Assembly: GCF_003112515.1 (NCBI RefSeq)
Contig: NZ_BEVZ01000004.1
Span: forward strand, 62,001-126,000
Direction of reading: 5' to 3'
DNA: 64,000 bases
From: Streptomyces fragilis
Lineage (GTDB): Bacteria; Actinomycetota; Actinomycetes; Streptomycetales; Streptomycetaceae
This document shows, in pieces, positions 25,754-33,717 of this stretch (its first letter is position 1; each line of letters opens with the position of its first letter). A program made the position numbers and the translations under genes. The notes under the pieces were generated by a model that worked only from the letters and a program-made list of their open reading frames with translations, made no database searches and was not told where the DNA came from.

Positions 25754-26865
25754 CGCAGGACGAGCGAGGACCACTGGTCGACCCACTGGTCACGGTTCTC
25801 GGCGATCCTGCCGGGCGCCATCGTCTTGGGGTCCTCGATCGTCACGCCGTGCTTCGTGAAGACCTCCGGCAGCGCGGCGTCCTCGCGGACCGGGTTGACG
25901 AACATGTTCAGCGGCAGGTCCTCCTGGAACCGCTGGGAGACCAGGAAGTCCAGCAGCGCCTTGCCGCCCTCGGGGTTGGCGGCGTTCTTCAGCAGTCCCG
26001 CGTACTCGACCTGCCGGAAGCAGGTACCGGTGGCCACCCCGGTGGGGGCCTCCTTCGGCTGCGGGTCCGCGTAGACGACCTCGACCGGCGGGGACGAGGC
26101 GTAGGAGACGACCAGCGGACGCTCGCCGCCCGCCTGCTTGCCGCCGGCGGAGCCGGAGAACTCCTCGTTGTACGCCTGCTCCCAGCCGCTGACCACCTTC
26201 AGCCCGTTGGCCTTGAGCTTCTTCCAGTAGTCCTGCCAGCCCTTGTCGCCGTACTCGGCGGCGGTGCCCAGCAGGAAGCCGAGACCGGGCGAGGAGGTGC
26301 TCGCGTCCTCGGTGACCAGCAGGTTCTTGTACGCGGGCTTGACCAGGTCGGCGAAGCTCTGCGGGGGTGTGAGGCCCTTCTTCTCGAAGTACGCCTTGTC
26401 GTAGTTGACGCAGACGTCGCCGGTGGTGACCGGGGTGGCCTTGTTCCCCTCGACGAGGAAGCCCTCACCGATCTTCGCCGACTCCTTCACCTCGTACGGG
26501 TCGAAGATCTCGTTGGAGAGGGCGCGGGAGAGCAGCGTGTTGTCCACGCCGAACAGGACGTCGCCCTGCGGGTGGTCCTTGGTCAGCACGGCCTTGTTCA
26601 GGGCCTGGCCCGCGTCGCCGTCCTCCAGGACCTTGACCTTGAAGCCGCTCTCCTTCTCGAAGGCGGCGATCACGTCCTTCGACGCCGCCCACGAGTCGTG
26701 GCTGACCAGCGTGACGGTCCTCTTCCCGGCGGACGCCTGCGCGTCGCCGTCCCCGTCCCCGGAACCGCCGGAGCCGCACGCGGAGAGGGCGAGGGCGAGG
26801 ACCGCCACCGTCGCGGCGGCCGGCTTCCCCTTGGTGTGCTTCTTGACGTGCTTCGTGATGTGCAC
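25750..26865 (-). CDS. thiB: Thiamine-binding lipoprotein
   Basis: Extracytoplasmic binding protein of 371 residues, first gene of the thiamine importer. The N-terminus is Lys/His-rich (MHITKHVKKHTKGK), then a hydrophobic stretch and the lipobox LSACG, followed by a Gly/Asp-rich linker. The mature part follows ThiB: VTLVSHDSWAAS, KVKVLEDGDAGQALNKA, DVLFGVDNTLLSRAL and a conserved SSPGLGFLL. An AGGAGG site lies ten bases before the ATG. Expression is predicted to fall when thiamine diphosphate is plentiful, through the upstream riboswitch. Confidence 0.9.
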   Translation of the reverse strand: MHITKHVKKHTKGKPAAATVAVLALALSACGSGGSGDGDGDAQASAGKRTVTLVSHDSWAASKDVIAAFEKESGFKVKVLEDGDAGQALNKAVLTKDHPQGDVLFGVDNTLLSRALSNEIFDPYEVKESAKIGEGFLVEGNKATPVTTGDVCVNYDKAYFEKKGLTPPQSFADLVKPAYKNLLVTEDASTSSPGLGFLLGTAAEYGDKGWQDYWKKLKANGLKVVSGWEQAYNEEFSGSAGGKQAGGERPLVVSYASSPPVEVVYADPQPKEAPTGVATGTCFRQVEYAGLLKNAANPEGGKALLDFLVSQRFQEDLPLNMFVNPVREDAALPEVFTKHGVTIEDPKTMAPGRIAENRDQWVDQWSSLVLR

Positions 26866-26897
26866 GGACTTCCTCCTGGCTGACCAGGAAGAGACGC

Positions 26898-26937
26898 CGC
26901 CCTGCCCGGTGACCTCCGAAGGTCACCGGGCAGGGCG
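26898..26937 (-). terminator. Attenuator hairpin of the TPP riboswitch
   Basis: Arms 26898-26914 and 26921-26937 pair over 17 bp around TCCGAA. On the transcribed (minus) strand it lies after the aptamer and about 15 bases before the thiB ribosome site, so it is the likely expression platform: it ends transcription or, less likely, masks initiation when TPP is bound. Confidence 0.8.
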
Positions 26938-26954
26938 CAACAGCTCGAGTCGAC

Positions 26955-27042
26955 CGAACTCCCTACCCAGAATGACCTGGGCGAGGTTCAGAGGGTCTGC
27001 GGTCGGTACCGCACTCTCAGCGCTGCAGCGCTCCCCTGTCGG
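26955..27042 (-). promoter_or_regulatory. TPP riboswitch aptamer
   Basis: Reading the minus strand, the sequence shows the conserved GGGGAGC 5' end, the CTGAGAGTGCGG thi-box core, then ACCCTCTGAACCT, the CCAGG...CTGGGTA helix arm and a closing GGGAG. These are the landmarks of the thiamine diphosphate aptamer. It heads the thiB-thiP-thiQ operon, which fits uptake of thiamine under TPP control. Confidence 0.93.
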
Positions 27043-27075
27043 ATAATCGCTATTCGGATGTGTGGTGTGGCCAGA

Positions 27076-28182
27076 TTACCGCTCTGTGGCGGCCAGCTGA
27101 CCACAGGCCCCGTCGATCTCCTGCCCGCGGGTGTCGCGGACCGTCACCGGCACACCGTGCGCGGCGATCGCCTCGACGAAGGCCTTCTCGTCCTCGGGCC
27201 GCGAGGCGGTCCACTTGGAGCCCGGCGTCGGGTTCAGCGGGATCAGGTTGACGTGCGCGGGCTTGCCCCTGAGCAGCCGGCCCAGCCGGTCACCGCGCCA
27301 GGCCTGGTCGTTGATGTCGCGGATCAGCGCGTACTCGATGGACAGCCGGCGCCCCGACTTCGCGGCGTACTCCCAGCCGGCGTCCAGCACCTCACGCACC
27401 TTCCAGCGCGTGTTCACCGGGACCAGCGTGTCGCGCAGCTCGTCGTCGGGGGCGTGCAGCGAGATCGCCAGGCGGCACTTGAAGCCCTCGTCGGAGAACC
27501 GGTTGATCGCGGGCACCAGGCCGACCGTCGACACGGTGATGCCGCGCTGCGACAGCCCGAGCCCGTCGGGCTCCGGGTCGGTGAGCCGGCGGATCGCCCC
27601 GGTCACCCGGTTGTAGTTGGCGAGCGGCTCGCCCATGCCCATGAACACGATGTTGCTCAGCCGCGCCGGACCGCCGGGGATCTCCCCGTCGCGCAGCGCG
27701 CGCATGCCGTCGACGATCTGGTGGACGATCTCCGCGGTGGACAGGTTCCGGTCCAGCCCGGCCTGGCCGGTGGCGCAGAACGGGCAGTTCATGCCGCAGC
27801 CGGCCTGGGAGCTGATGCACATGGTCACCCGGTCCGGGTACCGCATCAGCACGGACTCGACGAGCGTGCCGTCGAACATCTTCCACAGCGTCTTGCGGGT
27901 GGTGCCCTCGTCCGTGGACAGGTGCCGCAGCGGGGTCATCAGCTCGGGAAGCAGCGCCTCCCGGAGCTTGGCCCGCGAGGCGGCGGGGATGTCCGTCCAC
28001 TGCTCCGGGTCGTGCGCGTACCGCGCGAAGTAGTGCGTCGAGAGCTGCTTGGCGCGAAACGGCTTCTCGCCGATCGCGGCCACCGCTTCCTTGCGCTCGG
28101 CGGGCGTGAGGTCGGCGAGGTGCCGCGGCGGCTTCTTGGCTCCGCGCGGGGCGACGAAAGTGAGTTCTCCGGGCTTAGGCAT
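27076..28182 (-). CDS. rlmN: Dual-specificity rRNA/tRNA adenine-C2 methyltransferase
   Basis: Radical-SAM enzyme of 368 residues that methylates C2 of A2503 in 23S rRNA and of A37 in tRNAs. The iron-sulfur cluster motif CxxxCxxC is in [15 protein letters not shown], the glycine-rich SAM segment is [14 protein letters not shown], and the catalytic C-terminal cysteine lies in [10 protein letters not shown]. The ATG at 28182 opens MPKPGELTF. The in-frame extension to 28248 is not needed. The gene stands alone; its upstream gap is shared with the divergent secreted-protein gene. Confidence 0.94.
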   Translation of the reverse strand: MPKPGELTFVAPRGAKKPPRHLADLTPAERKEAVAAIGEKPFRAKQLSTHYFARYAHDPEQWTDIPAASRAKLREALLPELMTPLRHLSTDEGTTRKTLWKMFDGTLVESVLMRYPDRVTMCISSQAGCGMNCPFCATGQAGLDRNLSTAEIVHQIVDGMRALRDGEIPGGPARLSNIVFMGMGEPLANYNRVTGAIRRLTDPEPDGLGLSQRGITVSTVGLVPAINRFSDEGFKCRLAISLHAPDDELRDTLVPVNTRWKVREVLDAGWEYAAKSGRRLSIEYALIRDINDQAWRGDRLGRLLRGKPAHVNLIPLNPTPGSKWTASRPEDEKAFVEAIAAHGVPVTVRDTRGQEIDGACGQLAATER

Positions 28183-28535
28183 GGCTCGTCCAGTGTCGCA
28201 GATCAACTTGCGTGACCTGCGGCCCGAGCCTTGCATCACGGTCGTCACCGAGTCTCGGGTCCCCTGCCCCCTCTCCCCACGGCCGGCAGACGTGCTTGCC
28301 GGTCACGTCTCAAGCCCGGCGGCACCTGGGCCCACAGCTCTTCGCCACCGTCTTGCAACGGTCAGGAGTCCCTCCAGAGAGTCGCCCTCGCCGACCCGGA
28401 CCCGCCACCCGGATCGGCCACGCCGTTTCTCCTTAACCTCCACGCCACCGCAAGATCACTGTTGCAGTTCCCCCGCTTTTCGGTTTTCAGTTCGAAGCGA
28501 ACTCGGACGGCCGGAAGGAAGGGGAGGTAATTTCG
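28183..28535. other. Divergent promoter gap between rlmN and the accessory cassette
   Basis: No gene is seen. The stretch must hold the rlmN promoter on the minus strand and the cassette promoter on the plus strand. Base composition becomes visibly less GC-rich from about 28440. A small palindrome (28489-28503) and a strong GGGGAGGT ribosome site (28520-28527) precede the secreted-protein gene. Confidence 0.5.
28489..28503. promoter_or_regulatory. Palindrome before the secreted-protein gene
   Basis: AGTTCG-AAG-CGAACT forms a perfect 6-bp inverted repeat 33 bases before the ATG, in an AT-richer setting. It could be an operator for the cassette; the regulator is unknown. Confidence 0.42.
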
Positions 28536-28961
28536 ATGGCTGGACTAGGTCTGCGCAGAGCCTCTGTCGTCCTCGGCGCCGCAGCGGCTCTGACGTTCAC
28601 CGCCACCACCGGTGCGTGGGCCTGGAGCGCGAGCAACTGGGGGGGTCCCGAAGGAAAGCTGTCCCAGCAGTGGGTCGACGAGTCGTACAACGAGATAAAC
28701 TTCACCGACTGCACGGACGTCTATGGCAGGAAGAGCACCGATGTCGCCCTCTGGCAGCAGATCGACTTCGGTTACGACACCAAGCACGACACCTCCACCT
28801 TCACCAACTGTTTCAAGGGCTCCGGCTACAAGAGCACTGCGACCGAGTCCGGGCTGCCTTACGACAGCTACTACTTCGAGATCGAGAAAATCGGTTCCGG
28901 GTGCCTAAGCTGCGCCCTCCTCGTGACCAAGGTGCAGGTCGACACCACGCTGGCTGACTGA
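28536..28961 (+). CDS. Small secreted four-cysteine protein
   Basis: Predicted exported protein of 141 residues that I do not recognise. A signal peptide is clear: LRRAS, a hydrophobic core (VVLGAAAALTFTATTGAWA) and a cleavage site near AWA-WS at about residue 30. The mature part of about 110 residues is rich in Tyr, Ser, Thr and Asp and contains four cysteines (FTDCTD, TNCFKG, SGCLSC), enough for two disulfides. It begins with WSASNWGGPEGKLSQQW. GGGGAGGT gives a strong start. It is followed by a hairpin and a three-gene ABC transporter, so it may be the exported or guarded product of that system. Confidence 0.75.
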   Translation: MAGLGLRRASVVLGAAAALTFTATTGAWAWSASNWGGPEGKLSQQWVDESYNEINFTDCTDVYGRKSTDVALWQQIDFGYDTKHDTSTFTNCFKGSGYKSTATESGLPYDSYYFEIEKIGSGCLSCALLVTKVQVDTTLAD

Positions 28962-28964
28962 CCC

Positions 28965-29001
28965 TGCCGGACCTCCGCGCCTGACGCGCAGAGGTCCGGC
29001 A
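28965..29001 (+). terminator. Hairpin between secreted protein and ABC genes
   Basis: TGCCGGACCTC (28965-28975) and GAGGTCCGGCA (28991-29001) pair perfectly; CGCG/CGCG inside can extend the stem. It starts four bases after the secreted-protein stop. With only 20 bases to the next ATG it probably acts as a partial terminator that gives more of the secreted protein than of the transporter. Confidence 0.68.
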
Positions 29002-29021
29002 TTGCACCCTACGAGGGCTCT

Positions 29022-30305
29022 ATGCGACTACCCACCGTTCTTCGGACCCACCCGGCAGTGCCCGCCCTCCCGTTGGTCGGCCTGCTCTTCTCGTACATCT
29101 TCCTCACCAGTACGCGACACATCGAACAGCTCGTCGCCATGCCTTGGGCGACCCAGGCAGCTTCCTATGCGGTGCACGCGCCGGCGCCGATGGCGGCCGC
29201 GGCTGCGGCCGGACTGACCGCCGTAGAGGCGACACGCCTCAAAGCTCTCGGCACATGGGAACTCGGCGCCGCCATACCGACTTGGCGTATCGCGCTGCAG
29301 CCTGTCCTCATCACCGTGGCGTGCCTGTCGATCCCGACCGCCGGGATCATGGCAGCCAGCCTGTGGCTGGTCGGGGCCTCACCCGACCTTTACACCCTCC
29401 AACTTCTAGCCATAGTGGTGGTTCTACTCACCGCGCACTCCGTCATCGGCTTCGTCATCGGTCGACGGCTGCACGCGCTGTACTCCGCCCCTCTTCTCGC
29501 GGTGGCGGTGTTCGTCGGCACCAGCTTTCCGCTGGGCACGGACTACTACTGGGCCCACCATGTCACCGGTTCGATCTCCTGGGTAGGTTTCGGCCAGGCC
29601 TACTCACCGGCCATGACCGCGGCTGCTCTCCTGCCCACGGTCTGCCTGTCCGTCGCGTGCGTGGCGCTGGCGGGCCCTCGCCGCCTGCAGGTGCGCTCCG
29701 CCGCCCTAGCACTGGTCGTCACGACGGGTGGGCTGCTCGGCGCCTATGCCATCACCATGGACTGGCGCTCCATGCCTCCCACGTCCCGGGGACTGGCTCC
29801 CGTGACGTGCGTGGGCGAGGAACCCGAAGTCTGTCTTCCCGAAGCCGGGGCGGCTCACATCGATGAGGTACGGGAAGGCATCAAGGCAATGACGGGGCGC
29901 TTGAAAGCCGCGGGGGTCCTCGTCCGGGAGCCGGAGCGCATTACCGATGTCACCGTGGCCGAGAAGCAGCGGATCGACACCACAGGAGACCACTGGACTC
30001 TCGCACTTGCACCTGATGAGGCGGACCGGGCGCTGCGCGAGAACATTGCCATCTCCGTGGTCGGTATGCCCTGCGAGAACCCTGACTGGAACACGCTGCA
30101 CTACCCCACCTTGTGGGTGGCCGAAATCATCGGTGTTCGCGACAATTACCTGACATGGCTCTCACGAGAGACCGAAGGATTCAGCCACGGACAGAGCCGG
30201 GAGCAACTCCTCTCCGAAACGGACAGAGTGAATGATTTGTCCTCGGAGGAGCGGAAGGCCTGGTATCGCCAGCAAATCCGTTCCGCTTGCCAGGCAGGTC
30301 ACTGA
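29022..30305 (+). CDS. ABC-type membrane protein with extracytoplasmic C-terminal domain
   Basis: A 427-residue membrane protein, family not securely known. About six helices occupy the first 250 residues (for example LPLVGLLFSYIFL, ALQPVLITVACLSIPTAG, LLAIVVVLLTAHSVIGFVIG, SAALALVVTTGGLLGAYAI). The last 170 residues are soluble and, by topology, outside the cell. They contain three cysteines (CVGEEPEVCLPEAG and GMPCENPDW) plus one near the end, and a helical Lys/Glu-rich tail. Proteins with a CVG..P.VCL motif occur beside ABC ATPases in actinobacteria. AGGG precedes the ATG at 29022. It is two bases from the next gene. Confidence 0.72.
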   Translation: MRLPTVLRTHPAVPALPLVGLLFSYIFLTSTRHIEQLVAMPWATQAASYAVHAPAPMAAAAAAGLTAVEATRLKALGTWELGAAIPTWRIALQPVLITVACLSIPTAGIMAASLWLVGASPDLYTLQLLAIVVVLLTAHSVIGFVIGRRLHALYSAPLLAVAVFVGTSFPLGTDYYWAHHVTGSISWVGFGQAYSPAMTAAALLPTVCLSVACVALAGPRRLQVRSAALALVVTTGGLLGAYAITMDWRSMPPTSRGLAPVTCVGEEPEVCLPEAGAAHIDEVREGIKAMTGRLKAAGVLVREPERITDVTVAEKQRIDTTGDHWTLALAPDEADRALRENIAISVVGMPCENPDWNTLHYPTLWVAEIIGVRDNYLTWLSRETEGFSHGQSREQLLSETDRVNDLSSEERKAWYRQQIRSACQAGH

Positions 30306-30307
30306 TC

Positions 30308-30895
30308 ATGCTGTGGTGGCTACGGCAACGAGGCGCTCTCGCCATGCTGCCCTTCACGATGCTCGCTTTTCTCGCCGGCATCGGTGCGACCGGCGGAGTG
30401 ATTCTGGCATTCCCCTCCCTCCTGGGACATTACGGGACAATGACGGAACTCAGCAATTTCGTCGCTCTCATTCCCAGCATCGCCTTGGTCGCCTGCCTCG
30501 AGAGGCGGATGCCCGCCGTGGAGCGGTCCGCCGTCCGCCGTCTCGACACCAGGGACGTCCTGCTGGTGTCTGGTTTCGCCCTCCTGGCGACAGCGGCGGC
30601 GGCGGCAATGTCACTTCTGGAGTCGCCAACCACTTTGGTGGCGGCGCGGAACAACCTCCTCTTCTGCGGGCTATCGCTCGGCGCCTGGCCTTTGCTCGGC
30701 CACCGCGCCCCCCTGCTCCCTGTCTTCTGGACGATCCAGGCCATGTTCGTCGGCGGGCGGAGCCGCAACGACCCCTACCCGTGGGTCATGGTCACCGAGG
30801 CGGCGCACGTCACCCACGCCACCGCCGGATCCCTCATCGTCTTCCTGGCCGGGGTCCTGTCCCTCGTCTGCTGCACACCAAGGACCGCCCGATGA
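30308..30895 (+). CDS. Small ABC-associated membrane protein
   Basis: A 195-residue membrane protein with about five or six hydrophobic segments (ALAMLPFTMLAFLAGIGA, VLLVSGFALLATAAAAAM, NNLLFCGLSLGAWPLLG, GSLIVFLAGVLSLVCC). It has no motif that I recognise. The ATG at 30308 follows the previous stop by two bases and its end overlaps the ATPase start as ATGA, so all three genes are one translationally coupled unit. It is best read as the second half of the permease. Confidence 0.72.
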   Translation: MLWWLRQRGALAMLPFTMLAFLAGIGATGGVILAFPSLLGHYGTMTELSNFVALIPSIALVACLERRMPAVERSAVRRLDTRDVLLVSGFALLATAAAAAMSLLESPTTLVAARNNLLFCGLSLGAWPLLGHRAPLLPVFWTIQAMFVGGRSRNDPYPWVMVTEAAHVTHATAGSLIVFLAGVLSLVCCTPRTAR

Positions 30896-31641
30896 CTCTG
30901 CTGCTCGACCATGTCACCTTCCGCTACCACCGCTGGGAGCGGCCGGTTCTCGCCAATTTCAGCTACGAAATCCCCAGCGAAGGCCTGACGATCTTGCTCG
31001 GACCCAATGGGGCCGGCAAATCAACGACCTTGTCCTTGCTGGCGGGAACGGCCACGCCGCTGGCCGGCCGAGTCAGGTTCAAAGAGGCACCCCTCACCTC
31101 GGCCAGCCGCGAATTCCGTCGTCAGGTGGCTTGGCTGCCCCAGCGGGTGCCCACCTCACGTCAGCTGACTGCCCGCGAGTACGTGGCGTACGTGGCGTGG
31201 CTGAAGGGGGAGAGCCGCACCGACGCCTGGGAGCGGGCTGGAGAGGCCCTCGAGCAAGTGGATCTCTCTGAGCAGAGCGGTCAGAAGACCGCCAGGCTCT
31301 CCGGCGGACAGCTGCGCCGCGTTGGCATCGCCTGCGCCCTGGCACACGACGCGCTGATCATCCTCCTCGACGAGCCCACGGCCGGCCTCGACCCTCACCA
31401 ACGCACGGTCTTTCGTGACGTGGTGCGCAAGGTCGCCGCCCGTGTACCGGTGCTGATGTCCACACACGACGTGGCCGACCTGGCCGACGAGGCGAACACG
31501 GTCTCCCTCATGAAGGACGGCCGCATCGTCCACCACGGCGCCACCCAGAGCTTCCTGGACCACGCGCGCCCCGACGCCGCTCCGGGCCGGCAGGCCGAGT
31601 CCGCCTATTCCGTGCTCATGGGTCTTGACGGCACCTCCTGA
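30892..31641 (+). CDS. ABC transporter ATP-binding protein of the accessory cassette
   Basis: Cytoplasmic ATPase of 249 residues. Walker A is GPNGAGKST, the signature is LSGGQLRRVGIACAL, Walker B is IILLDEPTAGLD and the switch histidine is in MSTHDVADL. The pattern is that of CcmA/ABC-2 exporters rather than importers, and no binding protein is present, so export is likely. Its start overlaps the previous gene by four bases. The likely cargo is the small secreted protein's partner or an inhibitory peptide; this is inference only, because the small protein already has its own Sec-type signal. Confidence 0.85.
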   Translation: MTLLLDHVTFRYHRWERPVLANFSYEIPSEGLTILLGPNGAGKSTTLSLLAGTATPLAGRVRFKEAPLTSASREFRRQVAWLPQRVPTSRQLTAREYVAYVAWLKGESRTDAWERAGEALEQVDLSEQSGQKTARLSGGQLRRVGIACALAHDALIILLDEPTAGLDPHQRTVFRDVVRKVAARVPVLMSTHDVADLADEANTVSLMKDGRIVHHGATQSFLDHARPDAAPGRQAESAYSVLMGLDGTS

Positions 31642-31663
31642 ATCGACCTCGCGAACGCGGAAG

Positions 31664-31692
31664 CCCCGCTCGGCCTTCGGGGCAGAGCGGGG
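31664..31692. terminator. Bidirectional terminator between cassette and cdsA
   Basis: CCCCGCTC (31664-31671) and GAGCGGGG (31685-31692) pair perfectly around a 13-base loop. It lies between the converging ABC cassette and cdsA operon and can serve both. Confidence 0.6.
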
Positions 31693-31713
31693 GTCCCAGC
31701 AGTGGCCGGACGC

Positions 31714-32982
31714 TCAGCTGCCGACGAAGATCTCGAGCAGGAGCCAGACCACGGGGGCCGTGGGGAGGAGGGAGTCCAGGCGGTCCATGATGCCGCCGTG
31801 GCCCGGCAGCAGCGCGCCCATGTCCTTGATGCCCAGGTCCCGCTTGATCATCGACTCGCCGAGGTCGCCCAGCGTGGCACTGACCGCGACGGCCGCGCCC
31901 ATCAGCATGCCCTGCCACCAGGCGCCGTCGTCCACCAGCAGCGTCATGCAGAGCACGCCCGCGGCCATGGAGAAGCCGATCGCGCCCAGCAGGCCCTCGC
32001 GGGTCTTGCCGGGGCTGATCCGCGGCGCCAGCTTGTGGGTGCCGAACCGCCACCCCACCGCGTAGGCGCCGGTGTCGCTGACGATCGTCAGCAGGACGAA
32101 GGTGAGCACGCGCTGCGGACCGTCGTCGGCGGTCAGCATGAGGGAGACGAACGTCGCCAGGAACGGCACGTAGAACGTGGCGAACAGACCGGCCGTGACG
32201 TCCCGCAGGTAGTCCTGCGGCGGCGAGGCCATCCGCCACACCATCACCGCCAGCGCGGTGAACGCCGTGGCCACCCAGGCGCCCTCGGGACCGGCCGCGT
32301 AACCGGCGATCACCATCGCCGCGCCGCCGGCGATCAGCGGCACCTGCGGCGCCTTGATCCCCTTGCGCTCGGCCATCCGCGAGGTGAGCTCCCACAGGCC
32401 GACGGCCACCGCGGCCACCACGACCCCGACGAAGACGGCCTTCACCACGAAGAGCGCGACCAGGACGACGGCGCCCAGTCCGACGCCGACGCCTATCGCG
32501 GCGCCGAGGTCGCGTCCCGCGCTCTTCTTCTTCCGCTGCCGCGGTTCCTCGGGCCCGTGCGGGGCGGCCGGGGGCGGCTGGGAGGCGTCGGACATGGGCT
32601 CCTGCGGCTTCTCGCTGACGACGGGCATGGGGCGGGTGTGCTGGACGGCGTCGCCCTGCGGCACGAATGCCCCGTGCTCCGCGCTCACATGCCCCGCGGT
32701 GCTCTGCCGCGCGGTCCCGTGCTGTGCGGGGACGACACCCTCCTGGGCGGGCGCGCCGTACGGCTGCCCGTAGGCGCCGTACGGCCCGGACGCCGCGGGG
32801 ACGTCCTGCGCCACCGGCGCCGCGTACGCCTCATGCGGCGCGTGCGCCGCATGCGCATCGTACGCCGGACCCGTCGGAACAGCTCCCTGGACGGGGCCGC
32901 CGGGCGGTCCATACCTCTGCTCGTGCTCGGACGGCCACCCGTGTCCTGCCTGCGGCGGCGCCCCCCAGGAAGAGTCGTTCAT
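31714..32982 (-). CDS. cdsA: Phosphatidate cytidylyltransferase
   Basis: Membrane enzyme that makes CDP-diacylglycerol from phosphatidate and CTP for phospholipid synthesis. At 422 residues it is longer than most because the first 145 residues are a Pro/Gly/Ala/Tyr-rich cytoplasmic extension. Eight or so membrane helices follow from about residue 160. The family signature is complete near the C-terminus (SATLGDLGESMIKRDLGIKD, then HGGIMDRLDS). The ATG at 32982 shares one base with the frr stop (TGATG), so translation is coupled to ribosome recycling factor, as is usual in this group. Confidence 0.94.
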   Translation of the reverse strand: MNDSSWGAPPQAGHGWPSEHEQRYGPPGGPVQGAVPTGPAYDAHAAHAPHEAYAAPVAQDVPAASGPYGAYGQPYGAPAQEGVVPAQHGTARQSTAGHVSAEHGAFVPQGDAVQHTRPMPVVSEKPQEPMSDASQPPPAAPHGPEEPRQRKKKSAGRDLGAAIGVGVGLGAVVLVALFVVKAVFVGVVVAAVAVGLWELTSRMAERKGIKAPQVPLIAGGAAMVIAGYAAGPEGAWVATAFTALAVMVWRMASPPQDYLRDVTAGLFATFYVPFLATFVSLMLTADDGPQRVLTFVLLTIVSDTGAYAVGWRFGTHKLAPRISPGKTREGLLGAIGFSMAAGVLCMTLLVDDGAWWQGMLMGAAVAVSATLGDLGESMIKRDLGIKDMGALLPGHGGIMDRLDSLLPTAPVVWLLLEIFVGS

Positions 32983-33539
32983 CAGACTTCGAGCAGCTCC
33001 GCTTCCTTGTGCTTGAGCAGCTCGTCGACCTGGGCGACGTACTTGGCGGTGGTGTCGTCCAGCTCCTTCTCGGCGCGACGGCCCTCGTCCTCGCCGACCT
33101 CGCCGTCCTTGATCAGCTTGTCGATGGCGTCCTTGGCCTTGCGGCGCACGGAACGGATCGAGACCTTGGCGTCCTCACCCTTGGTCTTCGCGACCTTGAT
33201 GTAGTCGCGACGGCGCTCCTCGGTCAGCTCGGGGAACGTCACGCGGATGATGTTGCCGTCGTTGCTCGGGTTCACGCCGAGGTCGGAGTCCCGGATCGCC
33301 TGCTCGATGTTGCGCAGCGCGCTCTTGTCGAACGGGGTCACCACGGCCATGCGCGGCTCCGGCACGGAGAACGAGGCCAGCTGGTTGATCGGCGTCAGCG
33401 CGCCGTAGTAGTCGGCCACGATCTTGTTGAACATCGCCGGGTGCGCACGGCCGGTGCGGATCGCGGCGAAGTCCTCCTTGGCGACCACGACGGCCTTCTC
33501 CATCTTCTCCTCGGCCTCGAGGAGGGTCTCTTCGATCAC
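32982..33539 (-). CDS. frr: Ribosome recycling factor
   Basis: A 185-residue translation factor that splits post-termination ribosomes with EF-G. The protein follows the family along its whole length: [21 protein letters not shown] at the start, [16 protein letters not shown] in the middle, and [20 protein letters not shown] toward the end. The GTG at 33539 has a GGAG site six bases upstream and gives the usual length; upstream in-frame codons are not needed. It is followed by cdsA with a one-base overlap. Confidence 0.95.
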   Translation of the reverse strand: MIEETLLEAEEKMEKAVVVAKEDFAAIRTGRAHPAMFNKIVADYYGALTPINQLASFSVPEPRMAVVTPFDKSALRNIEQAIRDSDLGVNPSNDGNIIRVTFPELTEERRRDYIKVAKTKGEDAKVSIRSVRRKAKDAIDKLIKDGEVGEDEGRRAEKELDDTTAKYVAQVDELLKHKEAELLEV

Positions 33540-33683
33540 CACTTGCTCCTGCGTGTCTTGAAGTAGGCCCGTCCGCCGCTCCTGTGCGCGCCGGCGGACG
33601 GTTGCGTCGCGTCTTCTTCCTGCACGGTTCCGGACCGGCAGGACATTGTCCATCCCCCGGCCAGGTCGTCGCCCGGACCAGGG

Positions 33684-33710
33684 ACCTCACCCGGCAACGC
33701 CGGGTGAGGT
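33684..33710 (-). terminator. 12-bp stem between pyrH and frr
   Basis: ACCTCACCCGGC and GCCGGGTGAGGT (33684-33695, 33699-33710) pair perfectly around a three-base loop, eight bases past the pyrH stop. It probably ends or processes the pyrH transcript before frr. Confidence 0.68.
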
Positions 33711-33717
33711 TCGCCGG

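Noticed and set aside
28536..28961. Lactococcin-972-type bacteriocin
   Set aside because: The size and the ABC context are similar, but the mature sequence has four cysteines and lacks the aromatic/His pattern of that family, and the membrane protein is not of its associated type.
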